64,000 bases of DNA from Actinomycetota bacterium (GCA_021323695.1 JAJPKN010000030.1:1-64000); one strand, 5' to 3'. Counted from the first letter of the stretch, positions 1 through 8,258 are shown. Translations and numbers: made by a program. The notes: a model not told the origin generated them from the sequence alone.

Positions 1-439
1 CCTCGTGGCGCTCTCGCACCGCCACGGCCCAGCGACCGTCCGGGCTCAGCACCGGGCAGCCAAAGCGGGCCGAGCCTGCCTCGGACGGCTCGGGAGTGAG
101 GGGCACCGGAGGCTCAGAGGGCCGGAGCAGCCACAGGCGCTGGTCAGTGAAGTTGGAGCTCACGACGAACGCCCCCTGCGGTCCCACGGCCCATGCCCGG
201 CCGCCGTACTCGTGCACGGTCGTGCGGGCAGAAAACCCACTGGGCAGCAGCTCTGCCTCGTCGCCCCCGGCAAGGTCCCGGCTGACCAGCGCCACCCTCC
301 CACCCTCGAGCGGGCGGCCCTCCTGCCAGTGCACCCGGCCCCCCGCGCAAGTCGGGTAGGCCAGGCTCAGGGCCCCTTCGACCAGGTCGGCCGCGCCCAA
401 AGGAGACGGCCAAGTACCGTACGGAGCCGTCCAGCTCAC
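1..439 (-). CDS. S9 family (prolyl oligopeptidase-like) peptidase, N-terminal part, runs off the window
   Basis: The visible 146 residues are the N-terminus of a protein that continues past base 1. In this frame I read SWTAPYGTWPSPLG, then FSARTTVHEYGGRAWAV, then SNFTDQRLWLLRP and SPDGRWAVAVRERHE. The HEYGG and SNF.DQRL motifs and the SPDG blades are typical of the beta-propeller of dipeptidyl-aminopeptidase/acylaminoacyl-peptidase-like S9 enzymes; the catalytic alpha/beta-hydrolase half would lie outside the window. A GTG at 439 is the only sensible start, 19 bases after the stop of the DUF3817 gene, so it is probably the third gene of that operon. The frame has no stop within the window. 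Family members are usually about 600-650 residues. The substrate is unknown. Confidence 0.75.
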   Translation of the reverse strand, partial: MSWTAPYGTWPSPLGAADLVEGALSLAYPTCAGGRVHWQEGRPLEGGRVALVSRDLAGGDEAELLPSGFSARTTVHEYGGRAWAVGPQGAFVVSSNFTDQRLWLLRPSEPPVPLTPEPSEAGSARFGCPVLSPDGRWAVAVRERHE

Positions 440-458
440 CCCCGGCCCGCCGGTGCCT

Positions 459-881
459 TCAGTCTTCGCCCGACGGCGCCTTGCCCGGGTGCCAAGCACC
501 CCTCAGCGCCGCCGCCAAGCTGGCCGCGGGTGCAGGCGGGGCCTCGGGGCCCAGCGCGACCAGCTCGCTCACGCGCCGCGCCACCTTGCGCTCCATGTAG
601 AAAGCCAAAAGGGGCAGCCACCCGGAGCACACCATACCCAGCAGCTGGAGGAGGCTGAAGCGGGCACGCCCGGCCAGGTCCAGGCAAGTCACGAGGTAGA
701 TGATGTAAAAGATGCCGTGCAGGGGGCCAACGACCTGCACGACGCCCGGGTGGTGGGCGCCGTACTGCAAGGGCACCCCGACGAAGCACAAGACCGCCAG
801 GCCAATGCCAACGACGTAGGCCATGGCCCGGTAACGGGCCAGCGCACCCGCCGTCCCCCCCAGGGAAGCCCGAGCCTTCAC
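459..881 (-). CDS. DUF3817-type small integral membrane protein
   Basis: A 140-residue protein with three hydrophobic segments at roughly residues 20-40, 45-75 and 80-105, ending in a short cytoplasmic-looking tail after MERKVARRV. The pattern GxPLQY, then GPLHGxFYIIYLVTCLDL, then GMVCSGWLPLLAFYMERKV matches actinobacterial DUF3817 proteins, whose function is not established. Its ATG overlaps the stop of the upstream membrane protein as ATGA, so the two are probably translationally coupled. It is followed by the S9 peptidase gene. Confidence 0.8.
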   Translation of the reverse strand: MKARASLGGTAGALARYRAMAYVVGIGLAVLCFVGVPLQYGAHHPGVVQVVGPLHGIFYIIYLVTCLDLAGRARFSLLQLLGMVCSGWLPLLAFYMERKVARRVSELVALGPEAPPAPAASLAAALRGAWHPGKAPSGED

Positions 882-1369
882 CGGGCGGCCGCTCCCACCT
901 GTTGACCGGGCCCCATCTGGGCACGGGGCCCAACCTGTTGGCTGGGCCCAACCTGTTGGCTGGGCCCTGCCTGCCCGTCTGGGGGCAGGCCGCGGGGGTT
1001 GCGCCAGGTCTTGCGAGCACCCCGCTGGGCCAGCTCAGCCAGGCGCTGGTTGTACGCTCGCAGCTCGGGGGTCTCCAGTGCCGGGTCCCAGGACAAGGCC
1101 GGCTCAGCCAGGACCTGTCGGTCAGCCACTGCCTCCTGGCTGGGCGCCTTGGCCTCAGCTCCCAACGGGACGTCGTGGACCAGTTGCCACCACCCGACGA
1201 CGGCCAGTACAGCGAACAGCGGCCACTCGACCGAGTAGAGGTAGCTCAGGAAGTTCCCCGACAGCGCCCGGTTCACCTGCCACCAACCCGCGAACAAGCA
1301 GGCTGGCACCACCACGGACACCAAGGCATGCAGGCCGACCGCCCTCCGAGAAAGCCACCGCTGGCGCAC
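878..1369 (-). CDS. Conserved actinobacterial two-helix membrane protein with repetitive tail
   Basis: A 163-residue protein that starts at GTG 1369. Two membrane segments are visible, residues about 12-30 (HALVSVVVPACLFAGWWQ) and 48-65 (PLFAVLAVVGWWQLVHD); the part between them contains RALSGNFLSYLYSVEWP, a signature I associate with a conserved actinobacterial membrane protein found beside DUF3817. The C-terminal 30 residues are a low-complexity run of GPSQQV-like units, caused by an 18-base tandem duplication. A TAGGAT box lies 6 bases before the GTG and there is no Shine-Dalgarno, suggesting a leaderless mRNA. Function unknown. Confidence 0.75.
   Translation of the reverse strand: MRQRWLSRRAVGLHALVSVVVPACLFAGWWQVNRALSGNFLSYLYSVEWPLFAVLAVVGWWQLVHDVPLGAEAKAPSQEAVADRQVLAEPALSWDPALETPELRAYNQRLAELAQRGARKTWRNPRGLPPDGQAGPSQQVGPSQQVGPRAQMGPGQQVGAAAR
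895..964. repeat. 18-bp tandem duplication inside a gene 3' end
   Basis: Two perfect 18-base copies (CCCAACCTGTTGGCTGGG) lie at 929-946 and 947-964, with degenerate copies on either side. They encode the repeated GPSQQV units at the C-terminus of the membrane protein on the minus strand. Confidence 0.85.
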
Positions 1370-1375
1370 GGGTAG

Positions 1376-1381
1376 ATCCTA
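1376..1381 (-). promoter_or_regulatory. Candidate leaderless -10 box TAGGAT
   Basis: TAGGAT is followed by 6 bases and then GTG 1369. No Shine-Dalgarno precedes the start. No clear -35 was seen. Confidence 0.55.
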
Positions 1382-1540
1382 GGGGCCAGGGCCCCCGCAA
1401 GTGCAGGCACCGGCCCGCCTACCGGGACCGACCCTCCCGACGGTCCCGACCTGACGGGCCGGTCACCTGCGGGCGCCGTCGTGCGGCTGGTGCGTACCGG
1501 GCCACAAGGCAGGCTGACGCGGGCAACCCGGCGCCCGCTA

Positions 1541-2944
1541 CTAGCTTGCCTTGACAGCGGCCAAAAGTCTGGTCAGGGACTCCTTGGCGTCCCCGAAGAG
1601 CATGATCGTCTTGGGGTCGTAGAACAAGTCGTTCTCCACCCCAGAAAACCCGGGCCTCATGCTGCGCTTCAAGAAGACCACGTGCTCAGCTTGGTCCACG
1701 TTGATGATCGGCATGCCGTAGATGGGGCTGTCGGGCGCGTTGCGGGCCGCCGGGTTGACCACGTCGTTGGCGCCCACCACCAAGGCCACATCGGTAGTGG
1801 GCAGCTCTTCGTTGGCCTGGTCCATCTCCTTGAGCTCCTCGTAGGGCACGTTCGCCTCCGCTAGGAGCACGTTCATGTGGCCGGGCATGCGCCCAGCCAC
1901 CGGGTGGATCCCGTAGGTCACCTCGACGCCCCGGCTCTGGAGGGCCTTGGCCAGCTCGACTATCGTCTGCTGGGCCTGGGCGACGGCCAAGCCGTAGCCC
2001 GGCACCATCATCACCTTGCGCGAATAGGCCAGCAACGTGGCGACGTCGACCGCGTCTCCCGACCGGTAGCTGCGGTCCGCCGCCCCGGCCGCGGCACTGG
2101 CCGTCACCTTGGAGCCCACGGCGGCGAACATGATGTTGGGCAGCGACCGGCCCATGGCATCGCTCATCAACTTGGTGAGCAGGCTCCCGGACGCCCCCAC
2201 CAAGGTGCCAGCGACGATCAGCACGACATTGTCCAAGGCAAAGCCGTCGGCGGCTACGGCCAACCCGGTAAAGGCGTTGAGCAGCGAGATGAGGACCGGG
2301 GTGTCGGCCCCACCTATGGGCAGGACGATGCCCACGCCCACGGCCAGCGCGGCCAGGGCGGTCACTAGCAGCCACACGTTGTGGGGAGAGGCGACCGTGG
2401 TCACGGCTGCCGCCAGGGTTATGACGAAGGCCACACCGTTCACTAACTGTTGGCCCCGGTAGGTGACCGGCGTACCGGTCATCAGGCCTTGCAGCTTGGC
2501 AAAGGCGAACATGCTGCCGGAAAAGGAAATGCAGCCGATGACCACCCCGAAGACGACCTCCACCGCTTCGGCTGGGCCCACGCCCCTCGGCGCATCGTGA
2601 AGGAACTCCACGGTCGTGATGGTCGCGGCCGCCCCGCCACCGACGCCATTGAAGATGGCCACCATCTGGGGGATGGCCGTCATCTTTATGAACCGGGCGG
2701 CCGGCACGGCAACGACCGCGCCAGCCACGAAGCCAACCGCTATCACCCAGTCGTGGTTGACGTCCTGGGCCACCCAGGTGACCACCGCCGCTATCACCAT
2801 GCCGACAATGCCGGTCCACATGCCGTAGCGAGCGTGCTTGGGCGAAGACAGGGCCTTTAGGGCCAGGATGAAGAACACGGCCGCGAGCAGGTAGAGCCAC
2901 GTGAAGGTGTGGGGGGCGACGACGACTGCCGGGTCAGCAGTCAT
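1541..2944 (-). CDS. pntB: NAD(P) transhydrogenase subunit beta
   Basis: A 467-residue subunit with the proton channel and NADP(H) site of the proton-translocating transhydrogenase, which couples hydride transfer between NADH and NADP+ to proton movement. Residues 1-265 are a series of hydrophobic helices. The C-terminal domain III has PGYGLAVAQAQ (about 315), DVALVVGANDVVNPAA (about 395) and RSMRPGFSGVENDLFY (about 430), the family's NADP-binding motifs. Its start overlaps the stop of pntAB by 4 bases. It is the last gene of a three-gene operon, the split-alpha arrangement common in bacteria. About 170 bases without genes follow downstream. Confidence 0.97.
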   Translation of the reverse strand: MTADPAVVVAPHTFTWLYLLAAVFFILALKALSSPKHARYGMWTGIVGMVIAAVVTWVAQDVNHDWVIAVGFVAGAVVAVPAARFIKMTAIPQMVAIFNGVGGGAAATITTVEFLHDAPRGVGPAEAVEVVFGVVIGCISFSGSMFAFAKLQGLMTGTPVTYRGQQLVNGVAFVITLAAAVTTVASPHNVWLLVTALAALAVGVGIVLPIGGADTPVLISLLNAFTGLAVAADGFALDNVVLIVAGTLVGASGSLLTKLMSDAMGRSLPNIMFAAVGSKVTASAAAGAADRSYRSGDAVDVATLLAYSRKVMMVPGYGLAVAQAQQTIVELAKALQSRGVEVTYGIHPVAGRMPGHMNVLLAEANVPYEELKEMDQANEELPTTDVALVVGANDVVNPAARNAPDSPIYGMPIINVDQAEHVVFLKRSMRPGFSGVENDLFYDPKTIMLFGDAKESLTRLLAAVKAS

Positions 2945-3255
2945 TTGGCCTCCTCCCGCTCGCCCCGGCCAGCCTGGCGGCCCTTGAACATGCCTAGCAT
3001 GCGGTCGGTCACGACCGCACCGCCCACGATGTTGCCCGTGGCCAAGAAGACGGCGACAGCGGCCAGCGCCGTCTGCAGCACACCATGGGCATAACCGGCC
3101 ACGACCATCGCACCGGCCAGGATGATCCCATGGATGGCGTTGCTGCCGGACATGAGCGGGGTGTGCAGGATGGAGGGCACCTTCGAGATGACTTCGTAGC
3201 CGACGAAGGCAGCAAGCACGAAGATGACCATCAAAGTGACAGAATCGCTTATCAC
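2941..3255 (-). CDS. pntAB: NAD(P) transhydrogenase subunit alpha, membrane part
   Basis: A 104-residue membrane protein corresponding to the C-terminal transmembrane part of fused PntA. The signature VPSILHTPLMSGSNAIHGII is at about residues 26-45, with helices before and after it. The start overlaps the pntAA stop and the stop overlaps the pntB start, both by 4 bases, so the three polypeptides are likely made together. The tail is a short charged segment (GRQAGRGEREEAK). Confidence 0.95.
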   Translation of the reverse strand: MISDSVTLMVIFVLAAFVGYEVISKVPSILHTPLMSGSNAIHGIILAGAMVVAGYAHGVLQTALAAVAVFLATGNIVGGAVVTDRMLGMFKGRQAGRGEREEAK

Positions 3256-4385
3256 GGCTGGCCCTCCAGGAGCGCTCGGGTGGGTTCGTGGTGGACGGTG
3301 CCCTGCACGGTGACGGCGCTTTGGTCGATGACCTCGTCGGTGAAATCAGGTGCCCAGCGGCCCTCTTTCACCCCTAGTTGCACGAACGAGCTCACGTTGC
3401 GCGCGTACAGGCTGCTGGCGTGGGTCGGCATCGAAGAGGCCAGTTCGGCCGCAGCGATCACATGGACGCCAAAAGCATCGACCTCCTGGCCCGGCTTGGT
3501 CAGTTCGCAGTTGCCCCCGCTGCCTGCGGCCAAGTCCACTATCACCGAGCCGGGCCGCATGGACCGGACCATGGCCTCGGTTATGAGCCGGGGCGCAGGC
3601 CGGCCGGGCACCGCAGCCGTGGTGATGACCACGTCGGAGGCCGCCACGTGGGTGGCTATGAGCTCCTGCTGACGGGCGAGGAACTCCTCCGACTGGGCAG
3701 CGGCGTAACCCCCCGCTCCCTCCTGGGACTCCAAGGGCAGCTCCAAGAAGGAGGCACCCAGGCTCTTCACCTCCTCCTTGGCCGCGGGGCGGACGTCGTA
3801 CGCGCTCACGACCGCTCCGAGGCGGCGCGCCGTCGCGATGGCCTGCAAGCCCGCCACCCCGGCCCCCATGACCAGGACCCGGGCCGGCGGGACGGTACCG
3901 GCAGCGGTCATGAACAGGGGGAAAAACTTGAACAGACGGTCGGCGGCAATCAGCACCGCCTTGTAACCGGCCACCGTCGCTTGCGAAGACAGCGCGTCCA
4001 TGGCCTGCGCCCTGCTTATCCTCGGCACCAGCTCGAACGAAAAGGCAGTGACCTTGCGCCGGGTGAGCACCTTCAGCGCTTCGAGGTGGGCAGATGGGGC
4101 GAGGAAACTGAGCAGGCACACCCCCTCGGGCAGTTGCCCGGCTTCTTCGGCGGTCGGCGCCAAGACCTTGGCCACCAGGTCGGCCCCCTCGTACAGCCTG
4201 CTCAGCTGGCGCTCGACCTGGGCGCCCGCCTCCTCGTAGTCCTTGTCGGGGTACAGGGCCGCCTCTCCCGCCCCCGCCTGCACGGCGACGTCCACGCCCA
4301 TCGCTTTGAGGCGCGCCAGCTCCCCAGGCACCAGCGCGACCCGCTGCTCCCCGGGGCTCTGCTCTTTGGGTACCGCGAGTTTCAT
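3252..4385 (-). CDS. pntAA: NAD(P) transhydrogenase subunit alpha, NAD-binding part
   Basis: A 377-residue soluble domain I that binds NAD(H). It begins with PKEQSPGEQRVALVPG, the N-terminal signature shared with alanine dehydrogenase, and has the Rossmann motif VMGAGVAGLQAIATARRLGA at about 170-190 followed by SAYDVRP. VIVDLAAGSGGNCELTKPG at about 290 is also typical. A Shine-Dalgarno GGAGG lies 3-4 bases before the ATG in ACGGAGGCCCATG. First gene of pntAA-pntAB-pntB. TATGGT roughly 70 bases upstream could be the -10, but this is weak. Confidence 0.95.
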   Translation of the reverse strand: MKLAVPKEQSPGEQRVALVPGELARLKAMGVDVAVQAGAGEAALYPDKDYEEAGAQVERQLSRLYEGADLVAKVLAPTAEEAGQLPEGVCLLSFLAPSAHLEALKVLTRRKVTAFSFELVPRISRAQAMDALSSQATVAGYKAVLIAADRLFKFFPLFMTAAGTVPPARVLVMGAGVAGLQAIATARRLGAVVSAYDVRPAAKEEVKSLGASFLELPLESQEGAGGYAAAQSEEFLARQQELIATHVAASDVVITTAAVPGRPAPRLITEAMVRSMRPGSVIVDLAAGSGGNCELTKPGQEVDAFGVHVIAAAELASSMPTHASSLYARNVSSFVQLGVKEGRWAPDFTDEVIDQSAVTVQGTVHHEPTRALLEGQP

Positions 4386-4493
4386 GGGCCTCCGTTTGAC
4401 CAGTTGGCCCTGCGCCTAAGGGCGGGGCTCCGTCCAATCAGAGGCAACCATACACCCCGACAGAGACCTGCCACGGCTGCCAGGCTGCGCTGC

Positions 4494-4530
4494 GGGACCA
4501 AGTACCTTAGCCGTGAGGGTACCTGGTCCC
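4494..4530. terminator. Inverted repeat, 13-bp arms, between lsr2 and the pnt operon
   Basis: Arms 4494-4506 and 4518-4530 match at 12 of 13 positions around an 11-base loop. It lies 55 bases beyond the lsr2 stop. There is no T-run, so it could be a U-less terminator or a regulator site for the pnt operon, which starts about 110 bases away. Confidence 0.45.
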
Positions 4531-4584
4531 AAAGAGCCGGGCGCCCGGCGTCACCGCCCGAGGTGCTCCGCTGAGCCCGTGGGC

Positions 4585-4986
4585 TCAGCGCTTGCGCCCA
4601 CCTTTGGCCTGGGCCGCCTCGTACGCTGCCCGGACCTCGCCCGGTATGCGGCCGCGGTCACCCACGGCATAACCCGCGCTGCGGGCCCATTCCCGGATAG
4701 CCGCCTGGGACTCGCCCCGAGGTGCAGCCTGCTTCTTGGCCGCGCGCGCCGCCCGCCCGCCCCGGCCAGCCGGTGCAGCCCGCCGGCGCCCACGACCGCC
4801 CCGGCCACCGGTCGAATGCCCAGCAGCGGCGAAACGCTCGAGAGTGCCCCTGACTTCTTCGACGTGTTTCTTGCAAAGATCGAGCGTATAGGTCCTGCCG
4901 CCAAAGCTGAACGTCAGCGATTCAGCAGCACTAACGTCGCCTTCCTCGAGGTCGCACGTAACGACCTCCACCTGCCTACGGGCCAC
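4585..4986 (-). CDS. lsr2: Lsr2-family nucleoid-associated protein
   Basis: About 133 residues. The N-terminal half (RQVEVVTCDLEEG, then FSFGGRTYTLDLCKKH) is the Lsr2 dimerisation/oligomerisation domain; the C-terminal half (AAIREWARSAGYAVGDRGRIP) is the DNA-binding domain with the RGR minor-groove motif. A basic, Gly/Ala/Arg-rich linker connects them. Lsr2 is an actinobacterial H-NS-like xenogeneic silencer that prefers AT-rich DNA. Start choice: AAGGGGA lies 6 bases before GTG 4986 but directly against ATG 4992, so GTG is favoured; ATG 4992 or a start at 5016 are possible. In mycobacteria lsr2 sits between lysS and clpC; here it is elsewhere. Confidence 0.88.
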   Translation of the reverse strand: MARRQVEVVTCDLEEGDVSAAESLTFSFGGRTYTLDLCKKHVEEVRGTLERFAAAGHSTGGRGGRGRRRAAPAGRGGRAARAAKKQAAPRGESQAAIREWARSAGYAVGDRGRIPGEVRAAYEAAQAKGGRKR

Positions 4987-5104
4987 TCGCATTCCCCTTT
5001 CGGTCGTCGGCCGCAACCTTTGTCACGGAGCCAATACGCGATTGTAGTTCATGGTCGCGCCAAAGTGCAATTTCGTTGCCGCTCCCATGGGAAAAAACTT
5101 GGGG

Positions 5105-5177
5105 TGGGCGCTGCGGGCCTCGATCCCGCGACCTTCGCCTTGTAAGGGCGGCGCTCTTCCAACCGAGCTAAGCGCCC
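5105..5177 (-). tRNA. tRNA-Val (TAC)
   Basis: Cloverleaf folds by eye: acceptor GGGCGCT/AGCGCCC, D-stem GCTC/GAGC, anticodon loop CTTACAA (anticodon TAC), T-stem GCGGG/CCCGC, discriminator A. CCA is not encoded. Two oddities: a C-A mismatch at the outer anticodon-stem pair and A instead of T at the first T-loop position (ATCGAGG). A T6 run follows about 10 bases downstream. Confidence 0.93.
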
Positions 5178-5185
5178 GGGCCGAC

Positions 5186-5206
5186 GAACCACCGGCTAGG
5201 TGGTTC
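5186..5206. other. 8-bp perfect hairpin upstream of tRNA-Val
   Basis: GAACCACC and GGTGGTTC flank a 5-base loop, just upstream of the tRNA-Val gene. The function is unclear. The remaining roughly 190 bases up to 5400 hold nothing I recognise. Confidence 0.4.
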
Positions 5207-5400
5207 ATGCTACAGCGGCACCAAAGGCCTCGGAGCTCCGCTACTTCGGGAGGGCGGCCCCTGTGCGCTTGTAAGCGGCCACGTGCCCGTCGACGAACAG
5301 CTGGCCGCCGGCACCGTCCCCCGTAGCCCGCGCCCGCCCCCGTCAAGCGAATTTGCCGGCTGGCTCACCTAGGCTGAGCGGCGTGGACTCCCTGAGCGTC

Positions 5401-6186
5401 TCAGCCGAGGGCGCGCCTCGCCGCCAGCAACTGCTCCAGCAGCCCGGCCGTGGCTGCCGCCACAATGGTCCGGCGCGCGCCCGGCTGGCGTAGCACCACC
5501 TCGGCCCCATTGAGCTCGCTCACGAACGCCCCTGCCTCCTGGCAGACCAGGAGGCCACCAAGGTAGTCCCACGGGGCGCTGCCCAGCCGGCTGCAATCGA
5601 CGAAACCGTCGAGCGAACCTGAGGCCACCGCGCACAGGTCCAGGGCGCTGGCCCCCAAGGAACGGTACTGGGCCCACCCGAAATGGCTGGCAGGGTACCC
5701 GTTGAAGGCCACCACGGCGTTGCGAAGCTCGCTGGTCGGTGCGGGACGGACCGCTTCGCCGTTGCGACGTGCCCCCCCACCCCGTTCGGCCTCGAAGCGC
5801 GCACCGGTGGCGGGGCTGAAGACGACCGCGGCCAGCGGGCCTGAGGTGCCCAGGGCGCACAGGCTCACCGCCCACCAGGGCAGCCCGCGGGACGCATTGG
5901 TCGAGCCATCGACGGGGTCGACCACCACGGTCACCGGCCGCTCCGGGTGGTGGAGCCCTGACTCCTCGGACAGCACGCCCAGGCCCGCAGCGTCCAAGAC
6001 GGCCACTGCGGCGGCGTCGGCTACCAGGTCGTGGTGGTACTGGGCCCCGCCGGGCCTGACCAGGCCCCAGTCCTGCTGGGCGCTGAGAGCCTCCACGACC
6101 GCGTCCGCCGCCCGGTTGAGCACGCTCAGCAGGTCCGAAGCCACGTCCTCAACCTGGCACACACTGGCCAGTGGGCGCCAGCTCAC
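5401..6186 (-). CDS. Inositol monophosphatase-family phosphatase
   Basis: About 261 residues. Metal-binding motifs of the IMPase/CysQ superfamily are present: LSEESG at about 72-77, DPVDGSTNASRG at about 90 and APWDYLGGLLVCQEAG at about 205-220. These enzymes hydrolyse sugar or inositol phosphates or PAP using Mg2+; the sequence does not settle which. Start: GTG 6186 has GAGGG six bases upstream. The longer frame to ATG 6249 would overlap the start of the divergent gene at 6239, so I prefer 6186. Monocistronic and divergent from the next gene. Confidence 0.85.
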   Translation of the reverse strand: MSWRPLASVCQVEDVASDLLSVLNRAADAVVEALSAQQDWGLVRPGGAQYHHDLVADAAAVAVLDAAGLGVLSEESGLHHPERPVTVVVDPVDGSTNASRGLPWWAVSLCALGTSGPLAAVVFSPATGARFEAERGGGARRNGEAVRPAPTSELRNAVVAFNGYPASHFGWAQYRSLGASALDLCAVASGSLDGFVDCSRLGSAPWDYLGGLLVCQEAGAFVSELNGAEVVLRQPGARRTIVAAATAGLLEQLLAARRALG

Positions 6187-6225
6187 CTGTTGCCCTCGGA
6201 GGTCCAGGCAGTCGCCCAGCCCCGC

Positions 6226-6231
6226 TAGCGT
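6226..6231 (+). promoter_or_regulatory. Candidate leaderless -10 box TAGCGT
   Basis: TAGCGT is followed by 7 bases and ATG 6239, with no Shine-Dalgarno. It also lies within the likely 5' region of the divergent phosphatase gene. Confidence 0.5.
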
Positions 6232-6238
6232 TGGGGCA

Positions 6239-6802
6239 ATGGCCGTCATCGATGTCGCCGGTTACGTGGCTGAGCTCAAGGACCACGCGGTCGACCATGG
6301 GTTCCACGTGCACGACGAAAGGCACTTCGTCGAGACCTACTCGCTCCGCCAAGCCTGGGAGGTGGACCTCCACCCTGAGGAGGCGTGCAACGGGCCGCTC
6401 GACCTGCACCTGGCACTGGAAGTGGACCCCAGGGTCCTGCTTTCCTTCGAGGACGCCGTGGTGGACCTGCCTGAGGGGGAGGAACCAGCAGACGAGTACC
6501 ACTTCCCGCTCACGTTCACCTGGGCGCTGCCTCCCCTTGCCCACGGGCCGGACCTGCTGCGCCTCGCCGTCGACCTGGCCGGTATCGGGGGCGTCGACTT
6601 CCCTCTGGAAGCCTCCGCCATCGACAGCTACCCCTCGGCTACTGACCCTGCAGAAAGGCGCCTGACGGTCGTCGCCCGCCAGAAGGTCTCCTTGGCACGG
6701 GTGCTGGCTGGGGAGGAGCTGCTGTGCGACGTCTTTGACAAGGCCCTGGCGGTGAGCCAGTACCTGCTGGAGTCGGCGCCGGCCTGGATGAGCCAGGACT
6801 GA
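6239..6802 (+). CDS. Conserved hypothetical protein, 187 aa
   Basis: A soluble acidic protein with no membrane segment, signal peptide or familiar motif. It begins MAVIDVAGYVAELKDHAV; the middle holds HFPLTFTWALPPLAHG and DLLRLAVDLAGIGGVDFPLE, and it ends YLLESAPAWMSQD. The base composition matches its neighbours and the frame is clean. ATG 6239 is supported by the TANNNT box 7 bases upstream. I do not recognise a family. The long minus-strand frame over this region is a shadow. Confidence 0.65.
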   Translation: MAVIDVAGYVAELKDHAVDHGFHVHDERHFVETYSLRQAWEVDLHPEEACNGPLDLHLALEVDPRVLLSFEDAVVDLPEGEEPADEYHFPLTFTWALPPLAHGPDLLRLAVDLAGIGGVDFPLEASAIDSYPSATDPAERRLTVVARQKVSLARVLAGEELLCDVFDKALAVSQYLLESAPAWMSQD

Positions 6803-6844
6803 CCTGGTCGGGCCCTGTCGAGGTAGGCAGCCAGCGCTGGGCAA

Positions 6845-6896
6845 CTGTCCCCCCGGGGCGGCGGCTGAGGCTGTCCCCCCGGGGCGGCGGCTGAGG
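6845..6896. repeat. 26-bp perfect tandem duplication, intergenic
   Basis: Two identical 26-base units (6845-6870 and 6871-6896), each starting CTGTCCCCCCGGGGCGGCGG. They lie between the hypothetical gene and the Thr-rich secreted protein. Each copy contains the self-complementary CCCCGGGG. Confidence 0.85.
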
Positions 6897-7001
6897 GCGC
6901 TTGCCGGCTGGGCAACTTGCCCGCAGCCCAGGCTGTGCCACATGGTAGCCTCGGGGGTTGCCGGCGGGCCTCTGCCCGCTGGTCTTCTGGAACGGAGACC
7001 T

Positions 7002-8258
7002 ATGGGTGCGGCATTCCAGCGAGCCTTGCGCCACAGCGGCGCGCCCCTGGCGGCGACGCTGGCGGTGCTCGCCGTGCTGGCCACAGCTGGCCCGGTGCTC
7101 GCCGCGGGCAGGCTCGATGCCACACTGGCCGAGGATGTGCCCCCACCGTCGCCCACCACCTCGGGGGGTAGCGAGGGACCGGGCCCCTCGAGCACCACCA
7201 CGGCGTTGCCGACGACTACCACTACTACCACCAGCACCACCAGCACCACCAGCACCACGGCCGCCGCCCCCGGGACGTCCACCACCTTGCTCGCGCCAAC
7301 CTCCACCACCCAGACGACCATGACCGGCGCTGGCGCCACCACAACCAGCGCACCTACGTCGACCACCTCCCCGGCCCCCTCCCCCACGACTACACTGGCC
7401 CCTCCCGGCGCGGCACCTTCGAGCACGGCGCCCTCGAGCACGGCACCCTCGAGCAGGCCACCGTCGAGCAGCGCTGGCACCCCGGCGTCTGGCACCCCGG
7501 CACCGGCAAGCACGCTGGCCCCCACGGGGACGGTCGCGCCCACGAGCGCTGAGGGCCCGTCGGTGGCCACGACCTTCCCGCTCGGCCCTCCGGTGAACGG
7601 CCAGCCCCAAACCGGCCGGCCCTGGCCGCTTGCCTCCCCAGCCACCACCGCTGCCGGCCAGCTCAGCACCGCGACCAGTGCAGCTGCGGCTACCACCACC
7701 TCTGTCCCGGCGACGAGCGAGACCACACCACCGACCACCGCGGCCACCACCACGCTCACCACTGCTCTCCCACCGCGTACGCCAAGCTCGGCTTCTCGCA
7801 CCCAGGCAGCACCGGTGCTGCGCGCAGTACCGGTGGTCTCGGTGCCTCAGTCAGTGCGCGAGGGCCAGCTGGTGCGGATCTCGGGCCAGGGCTTCCGCCC
7901 GGGCACCCCCGTGAAGGTCGTCTTGGGCCCCGACGACGCCCACGAGCAGGCAGCCCCGGCCGTGGTCGCCACTGCCCACACCGGTGCCCAAGGGCAGTTC
8001 GAAGCCTCGGCGGTGGTCCCGGCGATGCGGCCAGGCACCCACAAGTTCCAAGTGGTCGGGGTCGCTGCCTCGGGGCACGTCACCTCTTTGGCCGCCCGGG
8101 TCGTGGTCCTAGCTGCCAGCAAGCAGGCCTCGGGAGCGCCTCAGCTGGCCACCCCGGGCCTCCTGGCTCTGGCTATCGGCCTGCCTCTGGGGACCTGGCT
8201 GTGCTTGGAGCTCCTGTCGCGCCGCCGAGGCCAGCCTGGCCGCCGGGCGGCCCGCTGA
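7002..8258 (+). CDS. Thr/Pro-rich secreted, membrane-anchored protein
   Basis: 418 residues. A signal peptide (ALRHSGAPLAATLAVLAVLATAGPVLA) is followed by about 230 residues rich in Thr, Ser, Pro and Ala with runs such as TTTTTTTSTTSTTSTT. A compact domain of about 100 residues then begins VPVVSVPQSVREGQLVRISG and continues GFRPGTPVKVVLGPD, which resembles immunoglobulin-like surface domains. A single C-terminal helix (GLLALAIGLPLGTWLCLELL) and an RRR tail suggest anchoring in the membrane. The Thr-rich stalk may be O-mannosylated, as in other actinobacteria (inference). GGAG lies 5-7 bases before ATG 7002. The last 86 bases overlap the convergent MFS gene. Confidence 0.75.
   Translation: MGAAFQRALRHSGAPLAATLAVLAVLATAGPVLAAGRLDATLAEDVPPPSPTTSGGSEGPGPSSTTTALPTTTTTTTSTTSTTSTTAAAPGTSTTLLAPTSTTQTTMTGAGATTTSAPTSTTSPAPSPTTTLAPPGAAPSSTAPSSTAPSSRPPSSSAGTPASGTPAPASTLAPTGTVAPTSAEGPSVATTFPLGPPVNGQPQTGRPWPLASPATTAAGQLSTATSAAAATTTSVPATSETTPPTTAATTTLTTALPPRTPSSASRTQAAPVLRAVPVVSVPQSVREGQLVRISGQGFRPGTPVKVVLGPDDAHEQAAPAVVATAHTGAQGQFEASAVVPAMRPGTHKFQVVGVAASGHVTSLAARVVVLAASKQASGAPQLATPGLLALAIGLPLGTWLCLELLSRRRGQPGRRAAR

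Noticed and set aside
1686-2900. 404-residue minus-strand ORF in a second frame of pntB
   Set aside because: Arg/Gly-rich out-of-frame translation of pntB.
6149-7801. 550-residue minus-strand ORF full of Val/Gly/Ala
   Set aside because: It is antisense to the phosphatase 5' end, the 6239 gene and the Thr-rich gene; its composition is what antisense of Thr codons (ACC/ACG) gives.
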